The notes: a model not told the origin generated them from the sequence alone. Counted from the stretch's first letter, positions 7,710 through 17,742 are shown. The stretch: 64,000 bases of DNA from Pseudophaeobacter arcticus DSM 23566 (GCF_000473205.1 NZ_KI421507.1:2853188-2917187); one strand, 5' to 3'. A program made the numbers and translations.

Positions 7710-9020
7710 TTACTTTTTCCAGAACCGCGACAGGCGGAATTCATAAGGGTCCACCACCGGGGTATCGCCGGTGACCAGATCCGCTGTCAGACGTCCCGCC
7801 GCCGGACCGATGCCAAAGCCATGGCCGCTGTATCCGGTGGAGACAAACAACCCGGGCAGATCATCCACCTGCGAAATCACCGGCACCGCATCCGGGGTGA
7901 CATCAATCAACCCGCCCCAGCTCTGCACCACATCAGCGCCCTGCAACACCGGAAAGGCCTTTTGTGCCGCCTCCCAGCCCTGTTTGATCGCCTTTTGCGA
8001 CGGAGCCGGGTCGAGAATTCGGTTTTTTTCAAACGGGGTGGTCTGCTGCGGCGACCAGGAGCGGTCCTGCGCAGCCTCTTGCCACCAGCGACCCGACCCG
8101 GTGAGACGCAGCTGAAGCGAGCGCCATTCCTGCAGATAGCTGGGCAGGAATTTCAGCCCCAGCCGCAGCGTGTCGGGGACGATATCGACGATATTCTCGG
8201 TGCCATTGGCAATGGTATAGCCGCCATCCAACCGCTTGCGCAGCGAGAAGCCATTGCACCAGACCGCGGTTTCCGGCCCATCCTGAACCGCCGAGGTGCG
8301 CAGGACAGAATTCAACACTTTCAGCTGCGGCAGCGAGACCCCGGCATTGCCCAGAAACAGCCGCGACCAGGCGCCACCTGCCACAACCACGGCCGAACAG
8401 GCCACCCGGCCGCGTTCCGTGACCACGCCGCTGATCCGCCCGGCTTCGGTGTCAACCGCGCGCACCGCGCATTCGGTCATCACCCTGGCACCCGCGGCCT
8501 GTGCCGCCCGCGCGATGGCATGGGTTGCCAGTTGTGGCTCGGCCCGACCATCAAGAGGGGTGTAATACCCGGAAATCACCTTGCCCTGATAGCCCGGCAT
8601 CACCTGCTTCAAAAAATCTCCGCGCAGCATTTGCCCCGGCAGATCCAGCGCCGCCAGATTGGGCGCCCAGCTTTCCAGCTTGGCCTCTTCGCGGCCGCGC
8701 TCTGCGGTGTATAAAATACCGGAGCGCTGATAGCCGGTGGGATGGCCGGTGCGCGCCTCCAGCCCCTCCCACAGACGCATGGACTCTGCCATCAGTGGCA
8801 GTTCACGCGGGTCACGCTGCGAAATTCGCACCCAGCCCCAATTGCGTGAACTCTGCTCGCCCGCGATCTGTCCTTTTTCGCACAGCAACACGGAAAACCC
8901 GCGCTCTGCCAGCTCAAGTGCCGTTGAGGCGCCAATAATTCCGCCACCAACAACAACCGCGTCAACGCGTTTGGGCAGAGCAAGATCGGCTTGGAAATGG
9001 GGCAGCTTAGGTCCAGGCAT
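7710..9020 (-). CDS. FAD-dependent oxidoreductase, DAO family
   Basis: A protein of about 436 residues with the FAD-binding Rossmann motif VVVGGGIIGAS near residues 22-32, then ALELAERGFSVLLCEK, typical of the D-amino-acid/glycine/sarcosine oxidase superfamily. The C-terminal SWGGLIDVTPDAVPVIS and STGYSGHGFGIGPAAG match the closing FAD-contact region of these enzymes. It probably oxidises an amine or amino acid. The frame stays open to 9077, but the Met at 9020 (MPGPKLPHF) gives the usual short lead before the Rossmann strand. No clear Shine-Dalgarno sequence decides the start. It appears to be a single-gene unit. Confidence 0.85.
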   Translation of the reverse strand: MPGPKLPHFQADLALPKRVDAVVVGGGIIGASTALELAERGFSVLLCEKGQIAGEQSSRNWGWVRISQRDPRELPLMAESMRLWEGLEARTGHPTGYQRSGILYTAERGREEAKLESWAPNLAALDLPGQMLRGDFLKQVMPGYQGKVISGYYTPLDGRAEPQLATHAIARAAQAAGARVMTECAVRAVDTEAGRISGVVTERGRVACSAVVVAGGAWSRLFLGNAGVSLPQLKVLNSVLRTSAVQDGPETAVWCNGFSLRKRLDGGYTIANGTENIVDIVPDTLRLGLKFLPSYLQEWRSLQLRLTGSGRWWQEAAQDRSWSPQQTTPFEKNRILDPAPSQKAIKQGWEAAQKAFPVLQGADVVQSWGGLIDVTPDAVPVISQVDDLPGLFVSTGYSGHGFGIGPAAGRLTADLVTGDTPVVDPYEFRLSRFWKK

Positions 9021-9215
9021 GAGATGGTCTATGCCGCGCTGCTGGCATTTGGTCCAGAGGACAAAACAGCCCTCCATCGGGCAGGGAACAAAATGTGATT
9101 TTTCGGACGCATGCTTGGTTTTCTCGGGGTAAGGCTATTGGTTTAAATCATTTGAAATCAGGCGGATTACGGCATCAAAGCACCAAAATGACACCGCTTG
9201 ATCTCAATATAATAG

Positions 9216-10874
9216 TTAAGAAGAATCACGAAAACGATTGACAATAGGATAGCGACGATCAAGCCAGAATGCCCGTGGAGACAGCCGCGCGCCGGGGGCG
9301 GATTGGTAGCGTTTATATTCACTGATATAAATCAGGTGCTCAACCCGCTTGACTGTTTCGCGCGCGAAACCTTTGGCCACACAATCCGCGATCGAGCCCT
9401 CCTGATCGACCAGAATATCCAGAATGGCATCCAGCTCGGGGTAGTCCGGCAGGCTGTCGCTGTCTTTCTGGTCGTCCCGCAGCTCGGCTGAGGGCGGCTT
9501 GTCGATCACATTGGGGCGAATGACCTCTCCCGCCGGGCCCATCATCCAGGGACGGTGATTGGCATTGCGCCAGCGGCAGGTCTCAAACACGCGGGTTTTA
9601 TAGAGATCCTTGATCGGGTTGTAGCCACCGTTCATGTCGCCATAAATTGTCGCATACCCAACGGCCACTTCGGATTTATTGCCGGTGGTGAGCAGCATCT
9701 CGCCAAACTTGTTCGACATCGCCATCAACAACAGCCCGCGCAGGCGGGACTGGATGTTTTCCTCGGTGACGTCTTCGTCACGCCCGGCAAACAGCGGCGC
9801 CAGCGTGTTTGAGATGGCACTGCGGCCTTCGGCGATGGGCACATAGTCGTAATGCACCCCCAGAGCTTTGGCGACGGCCTCGGCGTCGTCCAGCGATTCC
9901 CGGCTGGTGTATTCAGATGGCAGCATCACACAGCGGACATTTTCGGCGCCAATCGCATCCACGGCAATGGCGGCAACAATGGCGGAATCCACCCCGCCCG
10001 ACAGCCCCAACAGTGCCTTTTTGAACCCGGTCTTGCCCATGTAGTCGCGCAAGGATTCGACCATGGTGCGATAGTCCTGCTCCCATTCGTCAGGCAGATG
10101 AGCCTTGTCGCCCTCAACCGCGCGCCAGCCGTCGGGGGTGCGCTGCAGATCCAGCTGGGTAATTGCCTCGTCAAACACCGGCATTTGCAGCGCCAAAGCC
10201 CCGTTTGGGTTCAACACAAAGGTGCCGCCATCAAACACCTGATCATCCTGACCGCCCACCAGGTTGAGGTAGATAACCGGCAGGCCGGTCTCCACCGCGC
10301 GGGCCACCATGTGATTCTGCCGCACTTCCATCTTGTTGCGATAATAGGGCGAGCCATTGGGAATCAGCAGGAACTCAGCACCGGTCTCTTCCAGGGTTTC
10401 CGCCACGTCCTCGTGCCAGCCATCTTCGCAGATGGGTGAGCCGATCCGGGTATCTCCAACCGCATAGGGACCACCCAGCGGCCCCACATCAAAGATCCGC
10501 ACCTCGTCAAAGACGGTTTCATTGGGCAGGTGATGTTTCAGACACTGCGAAGCAATCTTGCCATCCTTGAGGATCAAATAGGCATTATATAGCTTATCCC
10601 CGTCGACCCAGGGGCAACCAATTGCCAGCGCCGGACCATCGGCGCAGTCCTGCGCCAGCTGTTCGGCCGCCGCTATGGCCGCCTGATAGAACACCGGCTT
10701 CATCACCAGGTCCTGGGTGTTATAGCCGGTCAGGAACATCTCCGGCAGCGCCACCAGATCCGCCCCGGCCTTGCGCCCCTCAGCCCAGGCTTCACGCGCC
10801 TTTGCAGCATTGCCCGCAAGATCCCCAACGGTGGGGTTCAATTGCGCCAGTGTCACCCGGAAACGATCAGCCAT
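9216..10874 (-). CDS. nadE: Glutamine-dependent NAD+ synthase
   Basis: A 552-residue two-domain enzyme that amidates deamido-NAD to NAD using glutamine. The N-terminal nitrilase-type glutaminase has the triad E45 (ALPEMFLTGY), K113 (LKHHLPNE) and C149 (GSPICEDGW). The C-terminal synthetase has the PP-loop LSGGVDSA at about 291-298. The frame is open to 11024, but Met at 10874 (MADRFRVTLAQLNP) matches the family N-terminus, while the extra 50 residues look non-coding. It is divergent from the MORN gene across about 190 bp. Confidence 0.96.
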   Translation of the reverse strand: MADRFRVTLAQLNPTVGDLAGNAAKAREAWAEGRKAGADLVALPEMFLTGYNTQDLVMKPVFYQAAIAAAEQLAQDCADGPALAIGCPWVDGDKLYNAYLILKDGKIASQCLKHHLPNETVFDEVRIFDVGPLGGPYAVGDTRIGSPICEDGWHEDVAETLEETGAEFLLIPNGSPYYRNKMEVRQNHMVARAVETGLPVIYLNLVGGQDDQVFDGGTFVLNPNGALALQMPVFDEAITQLDLQRTPDGWRAVEGDKAHLPDEWEQDYRTMVESLRDYMGKTGFKKALLGLSGGVDSAIVAAIAVDAIGAENVRCVMLPSEYTSRESLDDAEAVAKALGVHYDYVPIAEGRSAISNTLAPLFAGRDEDVTEENIQSRLRGLLLMAMSNKFGEMLLTTGNKSEVAVGYATIYGDMNGGYNPIKDLYKTRVFETCRWRNANHRPWMMGPAGEVIRPNVIDKPPSAELRDDQKDSDSLPDYPELDAILDILVDQEGSIADCVAKGFARETVKRVEHLIYISEYKRYQSAPGARLSPRAFWLDRRYPIVNRFRDSS

Positions 10875-11068
10875 CCTGCACAAGCCCTTTGCAAAACATG
10901 TTCCCAGTCGTTTATCAGATCGGGAGCCAAGGAAAAGGGGCGAGCGCAAAAGACATTGCGACATGCGGTTTGCTCGCTTAGTTTCCAAGCAAGTCGCCCA
11001 CAAGTCACCCATTGGCAAAAGCAAATCCCGCGCTGGTCCAGACCGGCACAGGTTAGACAGAGGTTTTT

Positions 11069-12583
11069 ATGACCGGTTATAGCAGAACGCTTGCGATACT
11101 TTCCTTTCTGACCCTGGCCAGCGCCGTCGGAAGCCCCGTCTGGGCCCAGGACGGCACGATCATCACCAGTGAGGACGAAATCGGCGGGGTCTATGAGGGC
11201 ACCTTCCGCGGCGGCATGCAGCATGGCACCGGCACCTATCGCCTGCCCAATGGCTATGAATACTCTGGCGACTGGGTGGACGGAGAAATCCTCGGCCATG
11301 GCGTTGCGCGCTTCCCCAATGGCTCGGTCTATGAGGGCGAGTTCGTCAAGGGCAAACCCGAAGGTCTGGGCAAGATCACCCTCTCGGATGGTGGCACCTA
11401 TGAGGGCGAATGGATGGCCGGCGTCATCAATGGCCAGGGGGTCGCCGTCTATGCCAATGGGGTGCGCTACGAGGGCAGCTTTGTCCAGGGGCATCATCAG
11501 GGCAGAGGCGTATTACAAATTCCCGGTGGCTATGTATATGACGGCGATTGGGTCGAAGGCCGCAAAGAGGGCAGTGCCACGATCACCTATCCCGATGGCG
11601 ACAGCTATCAGGGTGATATCGTCAATGGCGAACTGCACGGCAAAGGCACCCTGCAGATGGCAGACGGGGTCCATTATGAGGGCGACTGGGCCAACAATCA
11701 GATGCATGGCATCGGGACACTCACCCAGCCCAACGGGGATATCTATACCGGCCCGCTGGATCAGGGACGACGTCAGGGGATCGGCACCCAGACCTATGCC
11801 AATGGCGACATCTACGAAGGCATGTTTCAGGATGATCTGCGCCATGGCACCGGTACCTTTACCAAGACCGACGGCTATACCTATACTGGCGACTGGCTGG
11901 CCGGCCAGATCGAGGGCAATGGCCGCGTCACTTATCCGGATGGCTCGGTCTATGTCGGACAGTTTCAGGACGACCTGTCCCATGGCACTGGCAAGATCAC
12001 CTATCCGGATGGCTCCACCTATGAGGGCGACTGGATCGCCGGGGTGATCGAAGGCAATGGCACCGCGACCTATCCCAATGGTGTGACCTATACAGGGGCC
12101 TTCCAGAATGCCCGCATCCACGGCCAGGGCGTCATGACTGACACCAGCGGCTATCGTTATGAGGGCGGCTGGAAAGATGGCCAACGCCACGGCGAGGCCC
12201 GCGTCACCTATGCAGATGGCTCGATCTACAGCGGCAGCTTTGTGAACAGCCAGCGCCACGGCCAGGGCAAGATCGAAATGACCAGCGGCTTTATCTATGA
12301 AGGCGACTGGAGCGAAGGCAAAATCACCGGCTCAGGCACAGCCACCTATGCCAATGGCGACATCTACGTCGGCAGCTTTGTAAACGGCAAACGCCAGGGA
12401 CCTGGCACCATGACCTATACCGGTGGCCAAACGGTCAGCGGCGACTGGGTCAATGGCGCGCCCCCAACAGCGGGTAGCGATGGGACCGCCACGGATACCG
12501 CACCTGACGCCGCGCCTGACACCGGGACAGATACCGCACCTGACACCGGGGCAGATACGGCGACGACACCTGCTGCCGATTGA
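11069..12583 (+). CDS. Exported MORN-repeat protein
   Basis: A 504-residue protein with a cleavable signal peptide (about 1-26, ending PVWAQ). From residue 39 to about 465 it is made of 18 full and one partial 23-residue MORN repeats (YxGxWxxGxxHGxGxxxYxxG). The units alternate between an aromatic Phe and a Trp form, so the true period is often 46 residues, with a phase break around units 9-10. The C-terminal tail from about 470 is a low-complexity Thr/Asp/Ala/Pro run encoded by a tandem array. MORN repeats form extended beta sheets that bind lipids or proteins; a periplasmic or surface role is likely, but no specific function is known. Confidence 0.9.
   Translation: MTGYSRTLAILSFLTLASAVGSPVWAQDGTIITSEDEIGGVYEGTFRGGMQHGTGTYRLPNGYEYSGDWVDGEILGHGVARFPNGSVYEGEFVKGKPEGLGKITLSDGGTYEGEWMAGVINGQGVAVYANGVRYEGSFVQGHHQGRGVLQIPGGYVYDGDWVEGRKEGSATITYPDGDSYQGDIVNGELHGKGTLQMADGVHYEGDWANNQMHGIGTLTQPNGDIYTGPLDQGRRQGIGTQTYANGDIYEGMFQDDLRHGTGTFTKTDGYTYTGDWLAGQIEGNGRVTYPDGSVYVGQFQDDLSHGTGKITYPDGSTYEGDWIAGVIEGNGTATYPNGVTYTGAFQNARIHGQGVMTDTSGYRYEGGWKDGQRHGEARVTYADGSIYSGSFVNSQRHGQGKIEMTSGFIYEGDWSEGKITGSGTATYANGDIYVGSFVNGKRQGPGTMTYTGGQTVSGDWVNGAPPTAGSDGTATDTAPDAAPDTGTDTAPDTGADTATTPAAD
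12494..12560. repeat. In-frame tandem array in the MORN protein tail
   Basis: Diverged units built on GATACCGCACCTGAC and ACCGGGRCA give the tail peptide TDTAPD and its variants. The period is a multiple of three (about 24 bp with partial units). Confidence 0.75.
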
Positions 12584-12686
12584 AGGCAGATCGCAGGCCG
12601 GTCAAAGAATGACAGCTCTGGGGCAGCCACACCGGGTTGCCCCGCTTGGGCTGCAACTATTTGATGCAGGCTGCCACATTTCTCAC

Positions 12687-12714
12687 TTTTCATTCACAAT
12701 CAGCTCTGTATAAA
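12687..12714 (+). promoter_or_regulatory. Candidate sigma-70 promoter for the leuA leader
   Basis: TTTTCA at 12687-12692 and TATAAA at 12709-12714 are separated by 16 bases, in a locally A+T-rich stretch about 32 bases upstream of the leader peptide start. This is a pattern match only. Confidence 0.45.
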
Positions 12715-12745
12715 TCAGCTCATGACAGTTTGCGCAGATATCCCC

Positions 12746-12811
12746 ATGACCAACGCCGCCCTGCGCGGTGTGTCTCTGCGCGCCCTACTACTGCTCCTAG
12801 TCCGCCTCTGA
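12746..12811 (+). CDS. leuL: leu leader peptide
   Basis: A 21-residue open frame, MTNAALRGVSLRALLLLLVRL, with eight leucines, five of them consecutive (CTA CTA CTG CTC CTA). Three of those five are the CTA codon, which looks uncommon for leucine in this G+C-rich window. It lies 97 bases upstream of leuA, and its stop codon falls in the left arm of a long hairpin. This is the classic arrangement for ribosome-mediated control of leucine biosynthesis: scarce leucyl-tRNA stalls the ribosome at the Leu run and changes the downstream RNA fold. No strong Shine-Dalgarno sequence is visible. Confidence 0.75.
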   Translation: MTNAALRGVSLRALLLLLVRL

Positions 12812-12840
12812 GCGTGCCTTTTGGCGCGTCCGCTCAGAGG
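12805..12840 (+). promoter_or_regulatory. Leader hairpin overlapping the leu leader stop codon
   Basis: CCTCTGAGCG (12805-12814) pairs perfectly with CGCTCAGAGG (12831-12840); inside the loop GCC-TTTT-GGC forms a further short stem. The leader's last Leu and stop codons lie in the left arm, so ribosome position on the leader would open or close it. No T-run follows the right arm, so it is not a standard intrinsic terminator by itself. It may be one member of alternative structures, or may act on Rho access or translation. Confidence 0.6.
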
Positions 12841-12908
12841 AGAATGGATTACGCGTCAGAACACACCCCCAGAAATGGACTTTAGGACAGAGCTAGAAAG
12901 TTACCAAA

Positions 12909-14483
12909 ATGACATATGTTATCAACAAAGGTCGCGTGCTGATCTTCGACACCACCCTGCGTGATGGCGAACAAAGCCCCGGCGCCACCATGACACATGA
13001 CGAAAAGCTCGAGATTGCCGAGCTGCTCGATGACATGGGCGTCGACATCATCGAGGCCGGCTTTCCCATCGCCTCGGAAGGCGATTTCAAAGCGGTAAGC
13101 GAAATCTCTGAGCGGTCAAAGAATTCGGTGATCTGCGGGTTGGCCCGTGCCAATTTCAAAGATATCGACCGCTGCGCCGAAGCCGTGCGCAGCGCCGCGC
13201 GCCCGCGCATCCACACCTTTATCGGCACCTCGCCGCTGCACCGCGCCATTCCCAATCTCACCATGGATGAGATGGCCGAGAAAATCCACGAGACCGTCAC
13301 CCATGCGCGCAACCTGGTGGACAATGTGCAGTGGTCGCCGATGGATGCCACCCGGACCGAGTGGGACTATCTGTGCCGGGTGATCGAGATCGCCATCAAG
13401 GCTGGTGCCACCACCATCAATATCCCCGACACCGTCGGCTATACGGCCCCCGCCGAAAGCGCCGATCTGATCAAACGCCTGATCGAGACCGTGCCTGGCG
13501 CTGATGAGGTGATCTTTGCCACCCATTGTCACAATGACCTTGGCATGGCGACGGCAAATTCGCTGGCCGCCGTGGCAGGTGGCGCACGTCAGATCGAATG
13601 CACCATCAATGGGCTTGGTGAGCGGGCCGGCAATACCGCGCTCGAAGAGGTGGTGATGGCGCTGAAGGTGCGCAATGACATCATGCCCTGGACAACCGGC
13701 GTCGATACCAAAAAGATCATGCATATCTCGCGGCGCGTTGCCACTGTTTCGGGGTTCAACGTGCAGTTCAACAAGGCCATCGTCGGCAAGAACGCCTTTG
13801 CCCATGAAAGCGGCATCCACCAGGATGGCATGCTCAAGAACAAAGAAACCTTTGAAATCATGCGCCCCGAAGATGTGGGCCTGTCCGGCACTTCGCTGCC
13901 GCTTGGCAAACACTCGGGCCGGGCAGCCCTGCGCGACAAGCTCAACACTCTCGGGTTTGAAGTTGGCGACAACCAGCTGAAAGACCTGTTTGTGCGCTTC
14001 AAAGAGCTGGCCGACCGCAAGAAGGAAGTCTTTGACGACGATATCATCGCGCTCATGCGGTCTGGCGAGAATGCCGAAAGCGACCATCTGCAACTGGTCT
14101 CGATGAAGGTTGTCTGCGGCACTGGCGGCCCGGCAGAGGCAACGGTGGAAATGGAGATCGACGGCGAAGACCTGACCGCAGTGGAAAGCGGCGACGGTCC
14201 GGTGGATGCCTCGTTCAAGGCGATTCGCAAGCTCTATCCAAACACCGCCCGTCTGCAGCTGTATCAGGTGAATGCGGTGACCGAAGGCACGGATGCCCAG
14301 GCCACGGTGTCGGTCCGGCTGGAAGAGGACGGCATCATCGCCACCGGCGAGAGCGCCAATACCGATACGGTTGTGGCGTCGGCCAAGGCCTATATCAACG
14401 CGCTGAACCGGGTGATCGTGCGCCGCGGCAAAGTTGGCGAAGGCGTCGACACCCGCGAGATCTCATACAAAGACGTCACCTAA
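12909..14483 (+). CDS. leuA: 2-isopropylmalate synthase
   Basis: A 524-residue enzyme that condenses acetyl-CoA with 2-oxoisovalerate, the committed step of leucine synthesis. The N-terminal TIM barrel starts with FDTTLRDGEQSPGATM near 13-28; the metal-binding segment THCHNDLGMATANS lies near 204-217; the C-terminal third is the LeuA regulatory domain that gives leucine feedback inhibition in this family. It is monocistronic here, followed by a strong hairpin and a converging rlmJ. The leader peptide upstream indicates a second, RNA-level leucine control. The Shine-Dalgarno region before the ATG is weak. Confidence 0.97.
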   Translation: MTYVINKGRVLIFDTTLRDGEQSPGATMTHDEKLEIAELLDDMGVDIIEAGFPIASEGDFKAVSEISERSKNSVICGLARANFKDIDRCAEAVRSAARPRIHTFIGTSPLHRAIPNLTMDEMAEKIHETVTHARNLVDNVQWSPMDATRTEWDYLCRVIEIAIKAGATTINIPDTVGYTAPAESADLIKRLIETVPGADEVIFATHCHNDLGMATANSLAAVAGGARQIECTINGLGERAGNTALEEVVMALKVRNDIMPWTTGVDTKKIMHISRRVATVSGFNVQFNKAIVGKNAFAHESGIHQDGMLKNKETFEIMRPEDVGLSGTSLPLGKHSGRAALRDKLNTLGFEVGDNQLKDLFVRFKELADRKKEVFDDDIIALMRSGENAESDHLQLVSMKVVCGTGGPAEATVEMEIDGEDLTAVESGDGPVDASFKAIRKLYPNTARLQLYQVNAVTEGTDAQATVSVRLEEDGIIATGESANTDTVVASAKAYINALNRVIVRRGKVGEGVDTREISYKDVT

Positions 14484-14500
14484 TAAGGCGAGATCTTTTG

Positions 14501-14536
14501 ACATCGTGCGCCGCACAGCAATGTGGCGCACGATGT
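14501..14536. terminator. Hairpin terminator between leuA and rlmJ
   Basis: A perfect 12-bp stem, ACATCGTGCGCC (14501-14512) with GGCGCACGATGT (14525-14536), is followed by ATGGTTTTC. It sits between converging genes and probably ends transcription from the leuA side. Confidence 0.75.
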
Positions 14537-14581
14537 ATGGTTTTCTGAACGATACCTGAACAAGTATTAGCGCGCGCCAGC

Positions 14582-15370
14582 TTAGCGCAGCGCCGCAAAA
14601 AGCGCGTCCAGGCGGGCGCATTCGGCCTCGGTGCCGAAGGGTGTATTGACCACAAACATGCCAGAGCCAATCATCCGGTGCCCTTCGCGCGCCGGTGGAA
14701 ACCGCACCTCGTGGCGCAGGGCGCCGGGCAGATTTTGATTTTCCAGCGCCCGCAGCATGGGTCCATGGGCGCCATCCTTCAGGATCGGATACCACAGGGC
14801 AATAATGCCGACGTTCCATTTGCGATGCAGATTGGCGATGATGCCGGGGATGCGGCCATAGTCGCTTTTGATTTCATAGCTTGGATCAATCAACAACACA
14901 CCGCGCCGGGGGGTGGGTGGCGCCAGCGACTGCGCCAGTTCAAACCCATCCTGCAGATGCACCCTGGCCCGCCCCCGTGGCAGCGCCTGACGCAGGGCCT
15001 CGTGCTCGCCGGGATGCAGCTCGGCAAAATGCAGGCTGTCCTGAGGGCGCAGCAAGGTCGAGGCAATCAGCGGGGAGCCGGGATAGGCCATATCGCCATG
15101 CGCCGCCTGACAGGCCGCCAGCGCCCGGCGCAGCGGATGCTCGGCTGGCAACAACCCATCGCTCAGAATGCGATCAATGCCCGCTGCCGCCTCACCGGTT
15201 TTGACCGCCTCTGGCGCGTCCAGATGGTACAGACCCCGCCCGGCGTGGGTCTCGATATAGCTGACCGGTTTGTCCTTGCGGGTGAGGTAGGACAGAATCA
15301 TCGCAAGCAGCGCATGTTTCTGCACATCGGCCAGATTTCCGGCATGATAGATATGTTGATATGATAGCAT
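14582..15370 (-). CDS. rlmJ: 23S rRNA (adenine(2030)-N6)-methyltransferase
   Basis: A protein of about 262 residues that methylates A2030 of 23S rRNA using S-adenosylmethionine. It starts with the characteristic LSYQHIYHAGNLADVQKH, has the SAM-binding VSYIETHAGRGLYHL near 36-50, and the catalytic DPSYE at 162-166 (LIDPSYEIKSDY). The frame is open to 15487, but the Met at 15370 gives the standard RlmJ N-terminus. It converges on leuA. Confidence 0.95.
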   Translation of the reverse strand: MLSYQHIYHAGNLADVQKHALLAMILSYLTRKDKPVSYIETHAGRGLYHLDAPEAVKTGEAAAGIDRILSDGLLPAEHPLRRALAACQAAHGDMAYPGSPLIASTLLRPQDSLHFAELHPGEHEALRQALPRGRARVHLQDGFELAQSLAPPTPRRGVLLIDPSYEIKSDYGRIPGIIANLHRKWNVGIIALWYPILKDGAHGPMLRALENQNLPGALRHEVRFPPAREGHRMIGSGMFVVNTPFGTEAECARLDALFAALR

Positions 15371-15577
15371 ATCACCGACTTTAGCGTGAATTTGCCCCAT
15401 ACGAAACCTCGAAAGAAACCCGGCACGATCTCGACCCCTGCCTGCCAGGCGGGATCTATCCCCGTCGCCCTGCCCCCGGCAAAGCACAAGCCCGATGCCC
15501 AGAATATCGCCTGGGCCGGCGAAAAGGCGCTAGTTGACCGTAAAACGCCCTTTCGCGGCAGGGCTGCGCTGGTATAA

Positions 15578-16690
<1,113 letters not shown>

Positions 16691-16703
16691 GCCATAACCT
16701 GCC

Positions 16704-16728
16704 CTGCCCCCGCTGAAGCAGGGGGCAG
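16704..16728 (+). promoter_or_regulatory. Hairpin between mreB and mreC
   Basis: CTGCCCCCGCT pairs with AGC-A-GGGGGCAG around a two-base GA loop with one bulged A. It occupies most of the 62-base mreB-mreC gap. There is no T-run, so it more likely protects mreB mRNA 3' ends or partially attenuates than ends transcription, letting MreB be made in excess of MreC. Confidence 0.65.
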
Positions 16729-16752
16729 TGACAGGTGTCGGAAAGGAGCCCC

Positions 16753-17742
16753 TTGGCCAAAGACCGCTCCCAGCGCGAAGACTATACAACCCCGCTGCGC
16801 CGCCTTCTGGTCGTAGTGGCCTGTCTCTGTCTGGCCGCGCTGTTTCTGGTCTGGCGGATCGACAGCCCAAGGGTGGAACGGTTTCGCGCACAGCTGATTG
16901 ACGCGGTTGTGCCCAATATGGACTGGGCCATGGTGCCGGTCACTGGCGCCATCAACCTGTTCCGGGACTTCCAAAGCTACCAACGTCTGGCCGAGCAAAA
17001 CCGCGAGCTGCGCTCGGAGCTGCGCCAGATGCGGGCCTGGAAAGAGGCCGCCCTGCAGCTGGAGCAGGAAAACGCCCGGTTGCTGGATCTGAACAATGTG
17101 CGGCTTGATCCAAAACTCACCTTCATTACCGGCGTGGTCATGGCTGACAGCGGCTCGCCGTTTCGCCAGTCGGTGATTTTGAACGTAGGCGCCCGCGACG
17201 GCATTCAGGATGGTTGGGCCACCATGGATGGCATCGGCCTGGTTGGGCGCATTTCCGGCACTGGCCGCAATACGGCCAGGGTGGTGCTGCTGACCGATGC
17301 GGCCAGCGCCGTTCCGGTCACCATCCAGCCCTCGGGACAGACAGCGCTGGTGACCGGCGACAACAGCACGGCGCCGCTGCTCACCTTTTTGGAAAACGCC
17401 GATCTGGTGCGCCCCGGCGACCGGGTAATCACCTCTGGTGATGGCGATGTCTTTCCTGCCGGTCTGCTTGTCGGGCAGGCAACGCTGGATCGCAGTGGCC
17501 GCATGCGGGTGCGGCTATCGGCAGACTATGAACGCCTGGAGTTCCTGCGGGTCCTGCGCCATCATGGCACCCAGGTCATCCGCGATCCCGGCGGGCTGAT
17601 CGTCCCGGCCCCCGGCGCCAATACCCCCAGATCCCGTCCCGGCGATCTTGAACTGGGGACCGACACTCCTACCGACATTCCCACAGACATTCCCACCGAC
17701 GGGGCCGCAGATCCCGCTGCAAGCGGAGCGGACAATGGCTGA
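16753..17742 (+). CDS. mreC: Rod shape-determining protein MreC
   Basis: A 329-residue bitopic protein linking MreB to the periplasmic synthases. One membrane helix (about 17-38) is followed by a coiled coil around residues 75-112 (rich in E, L, R, Q) and the beta-rich periplasmic MreC domain. A TTG start at 16753 is preferred: AAGGAG stands four bases upstream and it gives MAKDRSQREDY. An in-frame GTG at 16735 lies upstream of that ribosome-binding site. The C-terminal tail holds TDTP/TDIP/TDIP repeats from a 12-bp array. The last eight bases overlap mreD. Confidence 0.95.
   Translation: MAKDRSQREDYTTPLRRLLVVVACLCLAALFLVWRIDSPRVERFRAQLIDAVVPNMDWAMVPVTGAINLFRDFQSYQRLAEQNRELRSELRQMRAWKEAALQLEQENARLLDLNNVRLDPKLTFITGVVMADSGSPFRQSVILNVGARDGIQDGWATMDGIGLVGRISGTGRNTARVVLLTDAASAVPVTIQPSGQTALVTGDNSTAPLLTFLENADLVRPGDRVITSGDGDVFPAGLLVGQATLDRSGRMRVRLSADYERLEFLRVLRHHGTQVIRDPGGLIVPAPGANTPRSRPGDLELGTDTPTDIPTDIPTDGAADPAASGADNG
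17659..17700. repeat. 12-bp in-frame tandem array in the mreC tail
   Basis: Three and a half units of ACCGACATTCCC and close variants encode T-D-x-P repeats at the disordered C-terminus of MreC, just before the mreD start. Confidence 0.85.

Larger units (their letters stand above)
12584..12908 (+). other. leuA leader region (325 bp)
   Basis: The region between the MORN gene and leuA contains a candidate sigma-70 promoter, the leucine-rich leader peptide and a long hairpin, each listed separately. No second gene is supported. Confidence 0.75.

Noticed and set aside
10875..11024. N-terminal extension of nadE
   Set aside because: The extra 50 residues precede the conserved MADRFRVTLAQLNP start and match nothing in the family.
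11513..12259. Minus-strand repetitive open frame
   Set aside because: Reverse reading of the MORN repeats; its repetitiveness comes from the 69-bp period of the real gene.
12844..12885. Second small open frame (13 codons) in the leuA leader, after AGAGGAGA
   Set aside because: The AGGAG is only about one base from the ATG, too close to work well, and the peptide has no leucine pattern.
15386..15577. Small plus-strand open frame between rlmJ and mreB
   Set aside because: No ribosome-binding site and no recognisable sequence; it overlaps the rlmJ upstream region.
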